DNA from: Micromonospora thermarum
GTDB taxonomy: Bacteria > Actinomycetota > Actinomycetes > Mycobacteriales > Micromonosporaceae
Assembly: GCF_012034245.1 (NCBI RefSeq)
Contig: NZ_JAATEO010000029.1
Location: 1-64,000 of the forward strand
Reading direction: 5' to 3'
Length of the DNA stretch: 64,000 nucleotides
Shown: piece after piece, positions 51,992 through 60,992 of the stretch
How the letters are laid out: each line of letters starts with the position of its first letter
How positions within the stretch are numbered: position 1 is the stretch's first letter
Position numbers and translations under genes: made by a program
Notes under the pieces: model-generated
The model's database searches: none
What the model was told of the DNA's origin: nothing
The model's input: only the letters and a program-made list of their open reading frames with translations

Positions 51992-53053
51992 TCAGTAGGG
52001 ATTGCCGTGGCCGGGGACGGGGTGGCGCGGGGCGTTGACGGCACGCGCCATCGGTGGGGTACGGGTGTGGGCGCCGTCCGCCATGCCGGCGAAGAGTTCC
52101 TTCAGCGCACTGAGGGCGTCGTGCCTGGGAGTCCAGCCCAGCTCGGTCTCGGCGCGCTCGCTGGACATCAGCGGCGCGTTCAGGGCCAGTTCGACCCAGC
52201 CGGCGTCGATGGGTTGCAGGCGGGCGTGCCAGGTGAGCGCGGCGGCGGCACGCAGCACCGGCCCGGCCACCGGCACCGTCCAGCCGTGGAAGTGCCGGGC
52301 CACCAGCTCGGGCGTCAGCACCGGATCCGCGGCGACGTTGAACGCGCCGCGCGCGTCACCCAGGACCGCCCGGGCGTACGCGTCCGCCAGATCGTCGGCG
52401 TGCACCGCCTGCATCCGTAGCCGCCGGTTCGTCGGCACCAGCGGCAGCCGGCCGAACTTCAGGAGCCGCACCGGCACGAACGGGCCGAGGAAGTACCGGG
52501 CGATCTCGGTGGCCGCCGCCCGCTGGAAGGTCAGCCCCGGCCGCAGGCGGACGACCCGCAGCTCGGGGTGCTCCCGCTCCAGCCCGTCCAGCAGCGCCTC
52601 GACCTCCGCCTTGTCCCGGCTGTACGACGACCCGGGCACCCCGGTCGCCGGCCAGCGCTCGCTCACCGGGTGGTCCTTCGGTCCGGGCGCGTACGTGCCG
52701 ACCGACGACGCGTACACGAGGGCGGGCACGCCGGCCCGGGCCACCGCGCCGATCACCGCGCGGCTGCCGCCGACGTTGGTGCGGTGCAGCACCCGCTGGT
52801 CGTGGCTGGGCTGGATCTGCCAGGCCAGGTGCACCACCGCCCCGGCACCCGCGAACACCTCGACGAGCTGCTCGGCCGCGCCCGGCGCGCCGATGTCGCA
52901 GGAGTGCCACTCCACCTGGTCGTACGGCTCGCCGGCGTCCGGGCCGGGCAGGCGTCGCGCCACCCCGGCCAGGTCCAGTCCGCGTTCCCGGCGCAGCCGG
53001 CGCAACAGGGCGGTCCCGGCGTTGCCACTCGCCCCCACCACGACGATCCGCAT
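51992..53053 (-). CDS. NAD-dependent epimerase/dehydratase (SDR)
   Basis: 353 aa from ATG 53053. MRIVVVGASGNAGTALLRRL is the NAD(P)-binding Rossmann motif; VVHLAWQIQPSHDQ, YASSVGTYAPGP and SYSRDKAEVE (YxxxK) are the extended-SDR active-site motifs. Substrate unknown. A Pro/Arg-rich open frame upstream of the chosen start is rejected. Confidence 0.9.
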   Translation of the reverse strand: MRIVVVGASGNAGTALLRRLRRERGLDLAGVARRLPGPDAGEPYDQVEWHSCDIGAPGAAEQLVEVFAGAGAVVHLAWQIQPSHDQRVLHRTNVGGSRAVIGAVARAGVPALVYASSVGTYAPGPKDHPVSERWPATGVPGSSYSRDKAEVEALLDGLEREHPELRVVRLRPGLTFQRAAATEIARYFLGPFVPVRLLKFGRLPLVPTNRRLRMQAVHADDLADAYARAVLGDARGAFNVAADPVLTPELVARHFHGWTVPVAGPVLRAAAALTWHARLQPIDAGWVELALNAPLMSSERAETELGWTPRHDALSALKELFAGMADGAHTRTPPMARAVNAPRHPVPGHGNPY

Positions 53054-53197
53054 GTCCGACCCGTACCCGGCCAGCCGCACCCCAACCGTCCCGGCGGTGG
53101 CCGGCGGCCGGTCCGTCCCGCGGGCCGTCGAAGGGCCGGCCGGTCGCAAGGCCGGCCGGTCGCGGGACCGGCCGTCGCGGGACCGGCGGCGGTGGGT

Positions 53198-53503
53198 TCA
53201 CGGGCGAGGAGCGTGGCGGACCCAGGCGCGCCTCTGGTCCCGCTGTCGGCGCCCGCTGGTGGCGGCCAGGCAGCGGGGGCAGACCCAGCCGACCGGATCC
53301 GCCTCGGTGAGCACGTCCGTGCCGGTGTACTCGAACCGCACGTGCGGGAACCGGCGCAGCCGGGTACGGCTGAGCGGCAGCCCGCACACGGTCTGGTTCT
53401 GGCCGGGCTGCCAGGCGTGCACCTCACCGGCCGGCTCCCGTACCCCGTCGGGCCCGGTCTCCTCGCTCGACGCCGCGACCGCCGGGGTGCTGGTCATCCT
53501 CAT
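53198..53503 (-). CDS. Small conserved protein with possible zinc knuckle
   Basis: 101 aa. A single Cys in TVCGLPLSRTRLRRFPHVRF is followed by VGWVCPRCLAATSGRRQ (CxxC), a plausible metal site. It resembles short conserved actinobacterial hypothetical proteins. Function unknown. Confidence 0.6.
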   Translation of the reverse strand: MRMTSTPAVAASSEETGPDGVREPAGEVHAWQPGQNQTVCGLPLSRTRLRRFPHVRFEYTGTDVLTEADPVGWVCPRCLAATSGRRQRDQRRAWVRHAPRP

Positions 53504-53572
53504 GCCGGAACGGTTCCCCGCCGCCGCCCACCCATGCCTGGTCCCGCGCTCTCAAGATCGCGCTCGATCCAG

Positions 53573-53611
53573 GAAGTAGTGGCATCACGGCGGCGGCGAT
53601 GCCACTACTTC
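53573..53611. terminator. Perfect 14-bp inverted repeat (terminator or dispersed palindrome)
   Basis: GAAGTAGTGGCATC and GATGCCACTACTTC flank an 11-nt loop, between the 3' end of the DUF1772 gene (53630) and the 5' end of the gene at 53503. Probable terminator; it could also be a dispersed palindromic element. Confidence 0.6.
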
Positions 53612-53629
53612 ACTGTTCAAGCGTGATCT

Positions 53630-54106
53630 TCAATCGGCGAGCACGGCGCCGACCAGGGCGCCGAAGGCGGCCACCGAGGCGGCCGTGCGGACCAGGTTCC
53701 ACCGCACCCACCGCCCCTCGAACCGCTCCCGCACCGCCGCCAGGTCGCCGATCCGGTCCACCGGCCCGGCGGCGTCGAGCTGGTTGTTGAGCGGCACGTT
53801 GATCCGCATCGTGACGCCGAACATCACCAGGTGCGCCAGCAGCGCGGCGACGCTCCAGGCCAGCACCGGGCCGTCGCCGAGGTGCAGCGCGACGGCCAGC
53901 GCGGTGAGCACGGGCGCACCGAGGAACGCGGCCAGGAACCAGCCGTTGAGGATCTTCCGGTTGATCGACTGCATCGTGCCCACCAGGGTCCGCGCGTCGG
54001 TCGCGGCCAGCCCCGGCATCACCGAGCAGGCGTACGCGAAGAACAGCCCCGCCATCAGGCCGCTGGTGAACGTCGCGCCGGCGAGCGCGGCGAGACGGAT
54101 CGACAT
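53630..54106 (-). CDS. DUF1772 membrane protein
   Basis: 158 aa from ATG 54106. Four hydrophobic helices (LAALAGATFTSGLMAGLFFA, WFLAAFLGAPVLTALAVAL, WSVAALLAHLVMFGVTMRI, AASVAAFGALVGAVLA) and NVPLNNQLDA are typical of DUF1772/anthrone-oxygenase-like proteins. Function unknown. The longer upstream frame is polar and not conserved-looking. Confidence 0.85.
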   Translation of the reverse strand: MSIRLAALAGATFTSGLMAGLFFAYACSVMPGLAATDARTLVGTMQSINRKILNGWFLAAFLGAPVLTALAVALHLGDGPVLAWSVAALLAHLVMFGVTMRINVPLNNQLDAAGPVDRIGDLAAVRERFEGRWVRWNLVRTAASVAAFGALVGAVLAD

Positions 54107-54777
54107 GGGCTTACCCCCGGTCCTGGTGCGGTGGTCGCGGCTCGCGGTAGCACGTTGCCTGGCGCCCTTTGGAGCTGACTCGTTCACGTCATCACCAAGT
54201 CAACCGCCCCACGAGCCGTACGCCCATGGCCACCCCGCTCGCCCCCATACGCAAGCGTATCGACGCCGGCGCTCCCCGAGATCTTGAAGCAAACGGCCCC
54301 CAGGGGCCGAGATGGCTCCAGGATCTCGCATCGTCGACGTGAGCGGTGTCAGCCGCCTCCCAGCCCGTCTCTGACCGGCGAAACCGGCTCGCGCCCGATG
54401 TCCGGCAACCCGAGCCCGCAGGCCGCTAACTCAGTGGCAGAGCTGTGGACTTTGTCCGCAGCCGAATGCGCGCCCAGCGCTGGTTGCATATGAGAGTCAG
54501 CGGCTTCGGCACCCGACACCGATGGCTTGGGCCTTCGCAGATTCAGTGGGGTCCGGGAACTCGGTAAGTCGTCCAGGTGAGTACGTGCACCGCTCGCAGC
54601 AGTGCCCGGTACAAGCGTGGCGGGACCCACCCGCGCGGAGAGGACTGCCGACGGCGAGGTAATTGGCAACGCCAGAGGAGCGCGATCGTCCTCCTGGTTT
54701 CACGGCCCGCGACGGTCAACGTGACGTTACGTTGATCCGAAGAACCTTCATGTAAGCGGTCACTACCCAGCGACTAG
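54107..54777. other. Intergenic stretch before the IS701-type element
   Basis: No supported gene. Around 54278-54328 lies a nested hairpin (CGAGATC arms, with GGCCCC / GGGGCC inside). At about 54433-54470 a tRNA-like D-arm and anticodon-arm pattern appears without a T-arm. The right end carries the CTAG at 54774-54777 that is duplicated beyond the IS. Confidence 0.4.
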
Positions 54778-56221
54778 TATTGCTTTGTCATGATCTGATG
54801 CGGTGTCGGGGTTTTCGTCTGGTGGGGAAGCGGGTTTTGCAGGTGGGGCAGGTGCTGGCGAGGCGGACGAGGAGGTGTTGCAGGTCGCGGAGGACTGCGT
54901 GGAGGCTCAGGCCGGCGCTGGGGTTTTAGGGTTGAGGCGTTGCAGGGTGCAGAAGGCGTGGGCGGCGGAGATGAGGGTGACGTGGTGGTGCCAGCCTTGC
55001 CAGGTGCGGCCTTCGTAGTGGTCCAGGCCGAGGCCGGTCTTGAGTTCGCGGTAGTCGTGTTCGATGCGCCAGCGCAGTTTTGCCCACCGGATGAGGGTGC
55101 GTTTCGGGGTGCTGGCAGGCAGGTTCGACAGCCAGTACTTGGTGGGCTCGTCGCAGTCGTGTGGCCATTCGGCAATCAGCCATGCGTCGGGCAGGTCGTG
55201 GCCGCGGTACGCGACGAGCAGCGTCCGCCCGGCGGGTCGCACGCGGGTGAACACGAACCGGGAGCGCATTTTGATCGGTTTGCCGGCTCGGTGGCGGGAT
55301 CCGTCGCGCCAGGTGATCGGCTGGGCCTGGGCGGGGCCGCCGGCAACGATGAGGTCCTTCACCGCGATAGCGGGGTCCCGGTAGCGCGGTTCGGGATGCT
55401 TCCCCACGCCTTGGTAGGGCGGGTGGTGCGCGCCGCCCCGCGCGGATACACGCCGACGCGCGTGGACACCTGCACCACGTAGGACAGGCCACGCTCGGCC
55501 AGGCCGTGGCGAAACTCGGCCGCGTCGCCGTATCCGGCATCCGCGACCAGCAGCGGCGGCCGCAGACCCCACCCGGTCATCTCATCGATCATGTCCAACG
55601 CCAGGCGCCACTTCTCCCGATGCCCGACCTCGTCGGGGATCCCGGCCCGGCCCCGCCGCCGCAGCGTGTCCGGGCCGGCGTCCGGTGAGGAAGGGTCCCA
55701 GGAGGCTGGCAGGAACAGCCGCCAGTCCGCCGGGCAGGAAGCGGTGTCGGTGACCAGGTTGACGCTCACCCCGATCTGACAGTTCGTGACCTTCCCGGCG
55801 GTGCCCGTGTACTGCCGCGCCACCCCCGGCGACGACGAGCCGCACTTGAGCCAGCCCGTGTCGTCCACCGCCCACGCCACCGGCCCGATCACCGCATCCA
55901 TCCGCTGCGCCAACCGCCGCCGCACCGGCGTGACGTCCCACGGACTGTTCGTCACGAAGTGATTCAACGCCTGATCATGCACACCCTCGAGACGGCCAGC
56001 CATCGGCTGGATCGACTTGCGCCGCCCGTCCAACATCAGGCCCTGCACATACGACACCGCACGATCCCGCCACCCGACCCGGGTCAACGACCCGAACACA
56101 TCCCCAGCGAACTCGACGAGGTCACCCCGCAGGCGGGCTACTCCAAAACCGTCCACACAGGATTCAACGAGCAACGGTCACCAACAACCACGACTATTGA
56201 CCAAAACGTGACAAAGCACTA
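54778..56221. mobile_element. IS701-type insertion sequence, 1,444 bp
   Basis: Ends read TATTGCTTTGTCATG on the left and, inverted, TAGTGCTTTGTCACG on the right: 13 of 15 matched terminal repeats. CTAG flanks both sides (54774-54777 and 56222-56225), a 4-bp target duplication typical of IS701 relatives. The single transposase inside is frameshifted, so the copy is probably dead but recent. Confidence 0.85.
54907..56174 (-). pseudogene. IS701-family transposase, one frameshift
   Basis: The first frame (56174 to about 55430) carries WAVDDTGWLKCGSSSPGVAR and LLVADAGYGDAAEFRHGLAE (catalytic Asp residues). The second frame continues PYQGVGKHPEPRYRDPAIAV and ends with IEHDYRELKTGLGLDHYEGR then TWQGWHHHVTL (catalytic Glu). 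The two should be one protein of about 420 aa. The reading frame shifts near 55430, just before GVGKHPEPRYR. Programmed frameshifting is not usual for this family, so I call it a pseudogene. Confidence 0.8.
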
Positions 56222-56230
56222 CTAGCGCTC

Positions 56231-56479
56231 GTGTCCGAAACGCTGCTGTCGGTAGCGCACACGATGGTTGCGACACGCAGATCGGTGCTGGGCCTCATCA
56301 ACGACCATGACATTGAGAGTCCATTCGTCGTCTTCGCCGAACCCGACGAAGAGGCAGCATCCGGGGCCGAGCCTGTCCACCTGAACCTTGAGCAGGAGGT
56401 CATCGCCGCCGAGGCGGCGTGGGGCCGCGTGAAGCAGCTCCTCGAACCGGTCATGCAGGAGGTCGGCACATGGCGCTAA
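56231..56479 (+). CDS. Small acidic protein, partner of the downstream nuclease-like gene
   Basis: 82 aa from GTG 56231, only 6 nt past the IS duplication. It reads SETLLSVAHTMVATRRSVLG and LNLEQEVIAAEAAWGRVKQL. Possibly the 5' part was separated from its promoter by the IS. It overlaps the next gene by 10 nt, so the two act together. No family recognised; an immunity or antitoxin role is conceivable given the neighbour. Confidence 0.5.
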   Translation: MSETLLSVAHTMVATRRSVLGLINDHDIESPFVVFAEPDEEAASGAEPVHLNLEQEVIAAEAAWGRVKQLLEPVMQEVGTWR

Positions 56480-57132
56480 GCAAGGACGAGCTGATCCGGA
56501 CCATCGAGTTGGCGATCGGCACTCTCGATGAGGTATATCGCAACCCCGCCGATGAGTCGGACCTCTATGAGGCGTCGCTGCTGGCCATCGCAGCGGAGGC
56601 AGCAGGTGCAGCCGGGGCGTCCTGCCTCATCACCAATGACGGCGTCACCGTCGCACCCCCGCTGAAGTTCCGCCGTCAGCCGGGCAACCTCAACAGCGGT
56701 GACTTCTCGTACATTTTGGCCACCTTCCAAGGAGGCAAAGCTGTCGAGATTCACCTCGGCGTTTACGTAGCCGGAAAGTCGGGGGTGCTGCACGAGTGTG
56801 ATGTCGCCGTCCTGGCCCAGGAGGAAGCAGAACGCAGCCGCACCGGCGCGGTTCACCCACGCAGCCGGGGTTTGGTCGCCGCCATCGAAGCCAAGCACTA
56901 CGCTGGCCCGCCGAGGCTGAGGGTAGGACGAGAGTTCCTAGGATTGGCATCGGAGATGGGCGCGGCGAAGTGTGCCCTTGCGTTCCCTGCTCCTGGAACC
57001 ACGAGCATCACACCGCTGCTGGCCAAGCACCCCAGCGAACTCTACGACGAACTTATTCCCGGCACGCCGCCGGCGGATCGCCTCTGTGCTCACCTCACTC
57101 AGAAGATCAAGAACTGGGTTGCGGCTCGATAA
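56470..57132 (+). CDS. PD-(D/E)XK-like nuclease-fold protein
   Basis: 220 aa from ATG 56470 with GGAGG upstream. VLHECDVAVLAQEEAERSR followed by RGLVAAIEAKHYAGPPRLRV gives the D...ExK arrangement (Asp in CDVAVL, then EAK) of restriction-endonuclease-like folds; VGREFLGLASEMGAAKCAL fits the next strand and helix. Activity and target are unknown; a restriction or effector enzyme is possible. It sits in a two-gene operon bordered by an IS. Confidence 0.6.
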   Translation: MALSKDELIRTIELAIGTLDEVYRNPADESDLYEASLLAIAAEAAGAAGASCLITNDGVTVAPPLKFRRQPGNLNSGDFSYILATFQGGKAVEIHLGVYVAGKSGVLHECDVAVLAQEEAERSRTGAVHPRSRGLVAAIEAKHYAGPPRLRVGREFLGLASEMGAAKCALAFPAPGTTSITPLLAKHPSELYDELIPGTPPADRLCAHLTQKIKNWVAAR

Positions 57133-57372
57133 CGGAAGCCAGGGACGGAAACCCCTGCCACCCCATCGGCCTGAACGGCTGCGGACAAGGCCGACGGAGG
57201 GGGCGAGCTGTCCACATTCGCATCAGTACAGGTCACTCGATACCGATATCGCGGCAGCAAGCTCGCCAACCCGTCGGCACCCAACCACGCCTGATGGGAG
57301 AGATCGTGGAGAGCCCGATGCAGGGCCCCAGGCGGACTCAACCCGGCGAAGGCCGCTGAGCACCGGCGCAGC

Positions 57373-57403
57373 CATGGCGTCCCTCCTTCGAAGGGATGCC
57401 ATG
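57373..57403. terminator. 12-bp hairpin in the gap after the nuclease-like gene
   Basis: CATGGCGTCCCT and AGGGATGCCATG pair over 12 positions (one wobble) with a 7-nt loop. The surrounding 57133-57737 has no other supported feature. Confidence 0.5.
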
Positions 57404-57737
57404 AACGATGGTCGTGTATCAATAATTGTCATTCTGTGAGCCCTGAGCTTCCGAGGGCTCCGTCCCGAACTCCCATCGCAGCACCTTCCCGGTCTCAGTG
57501 TCGCGGTCAGCTTCGTCGTCTCGGTCGTCACGCTGGCGTTGATCCGCTTACGCCCGCCGCAGTGAAGGTCCCCCGGCGGTCGCTGCCGGCGCCGCCACCC
57601 TGGGGCGTCCGCGCCCGCTGGCGTTGTCGTACCCAGGGTCCATGATCCTTGTCGTCACGGCGGCGCCGGCTGGTTCCGGTGTCGACATGGTCGTGGGCGA
57701 CGTCGGTGCGCGGCGGGCGGGGAGGAAGGTGGCGGAC

Positions 57738-58235
57738 GTGGACGACGCTGGGTGGGCGCGGCGAAGTGCGGTGCGGGTGGTGCCGCCCGCCCGGCCCCGC
57801 AAGCTGGTGAAGGTGCCGTTCGTGGAGCTGGCCGACGGGCGGCTGCAGGGCGTGGTGTCTAGCGGGTCGGACATCGAGCGGGTGTACGTCTCGTCGATCA
57901 CCTCCGGCACCCACGCCTACCACTGCAGCACCAACAACAATCGGCCCTGCGGCGGTCTGCGCGGCGCTCCATGCAAGCACCTGGAGGCTCTGGCCGACGA
58001 GGCGGTGCTGCAGTACGGCCTCGACCGGGTTGCCCGCTACCTGCGGGTCGAGCCCGGCGATGGGGTGGAAACCGGCGCGGAGTTGCTGCGCGGCCTGGAC
58101 GCGCGGCACGAGCCGAGTCCGGCGGCGGTGGTGTTCAGCCGGTTCTTGCGTCACCTGTCCTACCTGGAGGTGCCGGGCAGCGCCACGCCGCTGCCCGAGC
58201 TGCACTGGTTCGCGTCGACGGGGGCGGGTCGCTGA
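57738..58235 (+). CDS. SWIM-type zinc-finger protein
   Basis: 165 aa with GTG 57738 chosen (GGAGGAAGG upstream); an ATG at 57642 in the same frame is an alternative. HAYHCSTNNN, then RPCGGLRGAPCKHLEALADE, contains the Cys and CKH residues of a SWIM-like finger. It opens the five-gene operon with DUF5691, VWA, MoxR and DUF5682 genes; SWIM proteins accompany this set in many bacteria. The next gene overlaps by one base (TGATG). Confidence 0.75.
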   Translation: MDDAGWARRSAVRVVPPARPRKLVKVPFVELADGRLQGVVSSGSDIERVYVSSITSGTHAYHCSTNNNRPCGGLRGAPCKHLEALADEAVLQYGLDRVARYLRVEPGDGVETGAELLRGLDARHEPSPAAVVFSRFLRHLSYLEVPGSATPLPELHWFASTGAGR

Positions 58236-59641
58236 TGCTCGGTACGCAGCTCGCCGCCCTCACGGCCGGCCACCCGGCCGGGCTGATCGATGCCCTCGAC
58301 CTGGTTGCGGGCGTTGACGCCGTCCTGACCCGCGGCCTGGCCCGCGTCGGTGAGGAGGACGCGGCGGCGCTGGCCGGCCTGGCCGGCGCGCTGGCGGCCA
58401 CCCCGTTGGCCGATCTGGTCGCCGAGGCGATCGACAAGATCGTTGCCGGGTCGGTGACGCCGGAGCATGTCGCTGCGCTCGCCGGCGCACGGTCGGCGCT
58501 GTTCGGGGCGGTGCACGATGCCCTGCTCGGGCAGCTCGACGCCGCGCTGGGCCGCAGCCGCGCGCCGTGGGCGCCGGTCCCGCCCGCCCCTCCCGCCGAG
58601 GCGTCGCCGGCCGCGGCCGGCGCGCGGGCGTGGTTGCACGAGGTGGCGCTGACCGGGTGGCGCGGCGTCGACCACGAGCTGGTGGCCGGGGCCGGGTCGC
58701 CGGTTGAGGCGGCGCTGGCCGTACCCGGGTTGCGCCGCCTCGCCGTGCTGCTCGACGGTCTCGCCGCCGAGCTGCGGGCCTGTGTGCCGGTCGCCGCGAT
58801 GTCGCAGGTGCCGGAGCGCCGCTGGGCCGACCTGTGGGCCCGTGGTGCGCTGCTCGCCCAGGACGCCGCCGTCGCCGACCCGGCTGGCGCCGGGGAGCGG
58901 GTTTCGGGGCGGCTGCTGCCGCTGGGGGTGGACGTGCACGAACACGACACCGCGGTGCAGATCCAGGTGCACGCGCTTCTCGAACCGGTCGACGGCGGGC
59001 CGCCCCGGCTGGTCCGTACGGCAGTGGGCGCCGCGAAGGTGGACACCATCGTCGGTCCGGCGCTGTGGCGGCTGCTGCACGCGCATCCCGTCCTGCTGGC
59101 GGCGCTGGCGCAGCGGCGCGGTGTGACGGTGGCCGACGTGCCGGTACGCGGCGCGGACCTGCTCTGGCGCGATGACCGGGCGCGGCTCGACGAGCCAGTC
59201 GACCCGTTCGCCGCGGCGCGGATCCTGCTGCCCAGTGCCGGCGCGGCGGCACCGCATCCGCTGGACCGGCACCCGGCCGGGATCGCCGAGCCCGTTGTGA
59301 TCGAGGGGTACGCCGTCAGCGACCAGGAGGGCGGGCTCACCGTGGAGCTGGACGGCCATCGGCTCGCCGTGGCGGTCGACCGGCTGCCCTCCTGTGGTCC
59401 GCTCACCCCGGAGCTGGTCGCCGCCTCGTCGGCCTGTCTCGGTCTGCTGCGGTGGGACGACGGCCGGTGGCTGCTGCAGCCGGTGGCGGTGCAGGCCACC
59501 GTCAAGCGCCGGACCGTCGCCGTGTACACCGGCGACTGGGCGTGCGGGGTCACCGACGCGAAGGTCGCCAAGGCCGAGGCGAAGGTGGGCGACCCGGTGG
59601 CGGTGCTGCGGGAACGGGCGGGACGGTTGCTGCGACGATGA
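58235..59641 (+). CDS. DUF5691-like protein
   Basis: 468 aa, Ala/Leu-rich and helical with a beta-rich middle (RLLPLGVDVHEHDTAVQIQV). I assign DUF5691 from position and size between the SWIM and VWA genes rather than from a strong motif. The C-terminal part (VKRRTVAVYTGDWACGVTDA, KVAKAEAKVGDPV) looks like a small beta domain. Coupled to both neighbours by overlaps. Confidence 0.6.
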   Translation: MLGTQLAALTAGHPAGLIDALDLVAGVDAVLTRGLARVGEEDAAALAGLAGALAATPLADLVAEAIDKIVAGSVTPEHVAALAGARSALFGAVHDALLGQLDAALGRSRAPWAPVPPAPPAEASPAAAGARAWLHEVALTGWRGVDHELVAGAGSPVEAALAVPGLRRLAVLLDGLAAELRACVPVAAMSQVPERRWADLWARGALLAQDAAVADPAGAGERVSGRLLPLGVDVHEHDTAVQIQVHALLEPVDGGPPRLVRTAVGAAKVDTIVGPALWRLLHAHPVLLAALAQRRGVTVADVPVRGADLLWRDDRARLDEPVDPFAAARILLPSAGAAAPHPLDRHPAGIAEPVVIEGYAVSDQEGGLTVELDGHRLAVAVDRLPSCGPLTPELVAASSACLGLLRWDDGRWLLQPVAVQATVKRRTVAVYTGDWACGVTDAKVAKAEAKVGDPVAVLRERAGRLLRR

Positions 59642-60978
59642 CCCATCACAGTCACGACCGCGCCGACGAGAACCGGCGGCAGGTCCTCTACTGGCGGCTG
59701 CTGGCCCGGCTCTTCGACCCGGCCGAACAGCCCACCCTGGAATCGGCGAGCCTGGCCGTGGTCGAGGATTTGGGCCTGCCGTCCGCGCTTCTGGACCCGG
59801 CGGTCTCGGTGGACACCGTGGTGCAGCGCTTCCCCGCCCTGGCCGAGGACCTGCGTGGCCTGCTGACCGCAGCCGAGGGCGCGCCAGCGGCCGACGGCAC
59901 CGCCGCACAGCGACCCGGTCCGGCCGAGGTACGCCGCGCCGCGCTGGTGTCGAAGGTGCTGCTCAACGTGTTCGCCAGCGGTACCGGGCCGGTTAGCGCC
60001 AGCCAGCTGGCCCGGTGGCAGTCCGACGCCGGCTGGTTCGAGCAGGCGCTCGGCGTCGAGCCGGGCGAACTGCGCCGGCAGGGCGGGACGGGGCTGGGCG
60101 GCACGCTCGCCGCCCTGGAGGGCGACCTGGTACGCCGGATGCACCTGCGTGAGGTGCTCGCCGACCCGGCGCTGGCCAGCCGGCTCACGCCGAGCATGTC
60201 GCTGATCGAGCAGCTGCTGCGGGACAAGGCGAACCTGTCCGGGGTGGCCCTGGCCAACGCCAAGGCGCTGATCCGCCGGTTCGTCGACGAGGTGGCCGAG
60301 GTGCTGCGCACGCAGGTGGAGCAGGCCAGCGTCGGGACCATCGACCGGTCGGTGCCGCCGAAGCGGGTGTTCCGCAACCTCGACCTGGACCGCACCATCT
60401 GGCAGAACCTGACCAACTGGAGCCCGGAGGACCAGCGGCTCTACGTCGACCGGCTCTACTACCGGCAGACCGCCCGGCGCACCACACCGGCTCGGCTGAT
60501 CGTGGTGGTGGACCAGTCCGGTTCGATGGTCGACGCGATGGTCAACTGCACCATCCTGGCGTCGATCTTCGCCGGGCTACCCAAGGTCGACGTGCACCTG
60601 GTCGCGTACGACACTCGGGCGCTGGACCTCACGCCGTGGGTGCACGACCCCTTCGAGGTGCTGCTGCGCACCCAGCTGGGCGGGGGCACCGACGGCACGG
60701 CGGCGCTGGCCCTGGCCCGGCCGAAGATCACCGAGCCGCGGAACACCGTGCTGGTGTGGATCTCGGACTTCTACGAGGCCCAGTCGCAGGCGGTCTTCGA
60801 CGGCTTCGAGGCGGTACACCGCTCCGGCGTGCGGTTCATCCCGGTCGGCTCGGTCACCAGCTCCGGCCAGCAGAGCGTCAACCCCTGGTTCCGGCAGCGC
60901 TTCAAGGACCTGGGCACGCCGGTGCTCTCCGGCCACATCCGCAAACTCGTCTTCGAGCTCAAGAGCTTCCTCACCTAG
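59638..60978 (+). CDS. VWA-domain (CoxE-like) protein
   Basis: 446 aa. The N-terminal 280 residues are helical. The VWA domain starts at about 285: ARLIVVVDQSGSMVDAM (MIDAS DxSxS), then VHLVAYDTRALDLTPW and LGGGTDGTAAL (conserved Thr/Asp), VLVWISDFYE. Partner of the MoxR ATPase that follows. ATG overlaps the upstream stop. Confidence 0.9.
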   Translation: MTHHSHDRADENRRQVLYWRLLARLFDPAEQPTLESASLAVVEDLGLPSALLDPAVSVDTVVQRFPALAEDLRGLLTAAEGAPAADGTAAQRPGPAEVRRAALVSKVLLNVFASGTGPVSASQLARWQSDAGWFEQALGVEPGELRRQGGTGLGGTLAALEGDLVRRMHLREVLADPALASRLTPSMSLIEQLLRDKANLSGVALANAKALIRRFVDEVAEVLRTQVEQASVGTIDRSVPPKRVFRNLDLDRTIWQNLTNWSPEDQRLYVDRLYYRQTARRTTPARLIVVVDQSGSMVDAMVNCTILASIFAGLPKVDVHLVAYDTRALDLTPWVHDPFEVLLRTQLGGGTDGTAALALARPKITEPRNTVLVWISDFYEAQSQAVFDGFEAVHRSGVRFIPVGSVTSSGQQSVNPWFRQRFKDLGTPVLSGHIRKLVFELKSFLT

Positions 60979-60992
60979 GAGTGCAACCGGTC

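Noticed and set aside
54433..54470. tRNA-like segment (GCTAACTCAGTGGCAGAGC and a 5-bp anticodon-like arm with loop ACTTTGT)
   Set aside because: The D-arm resemblance is good, but position 33 is not T, no acceptor stem closes, and no T-arm (GGTTCGA) follows. At most a tRNA remnant.
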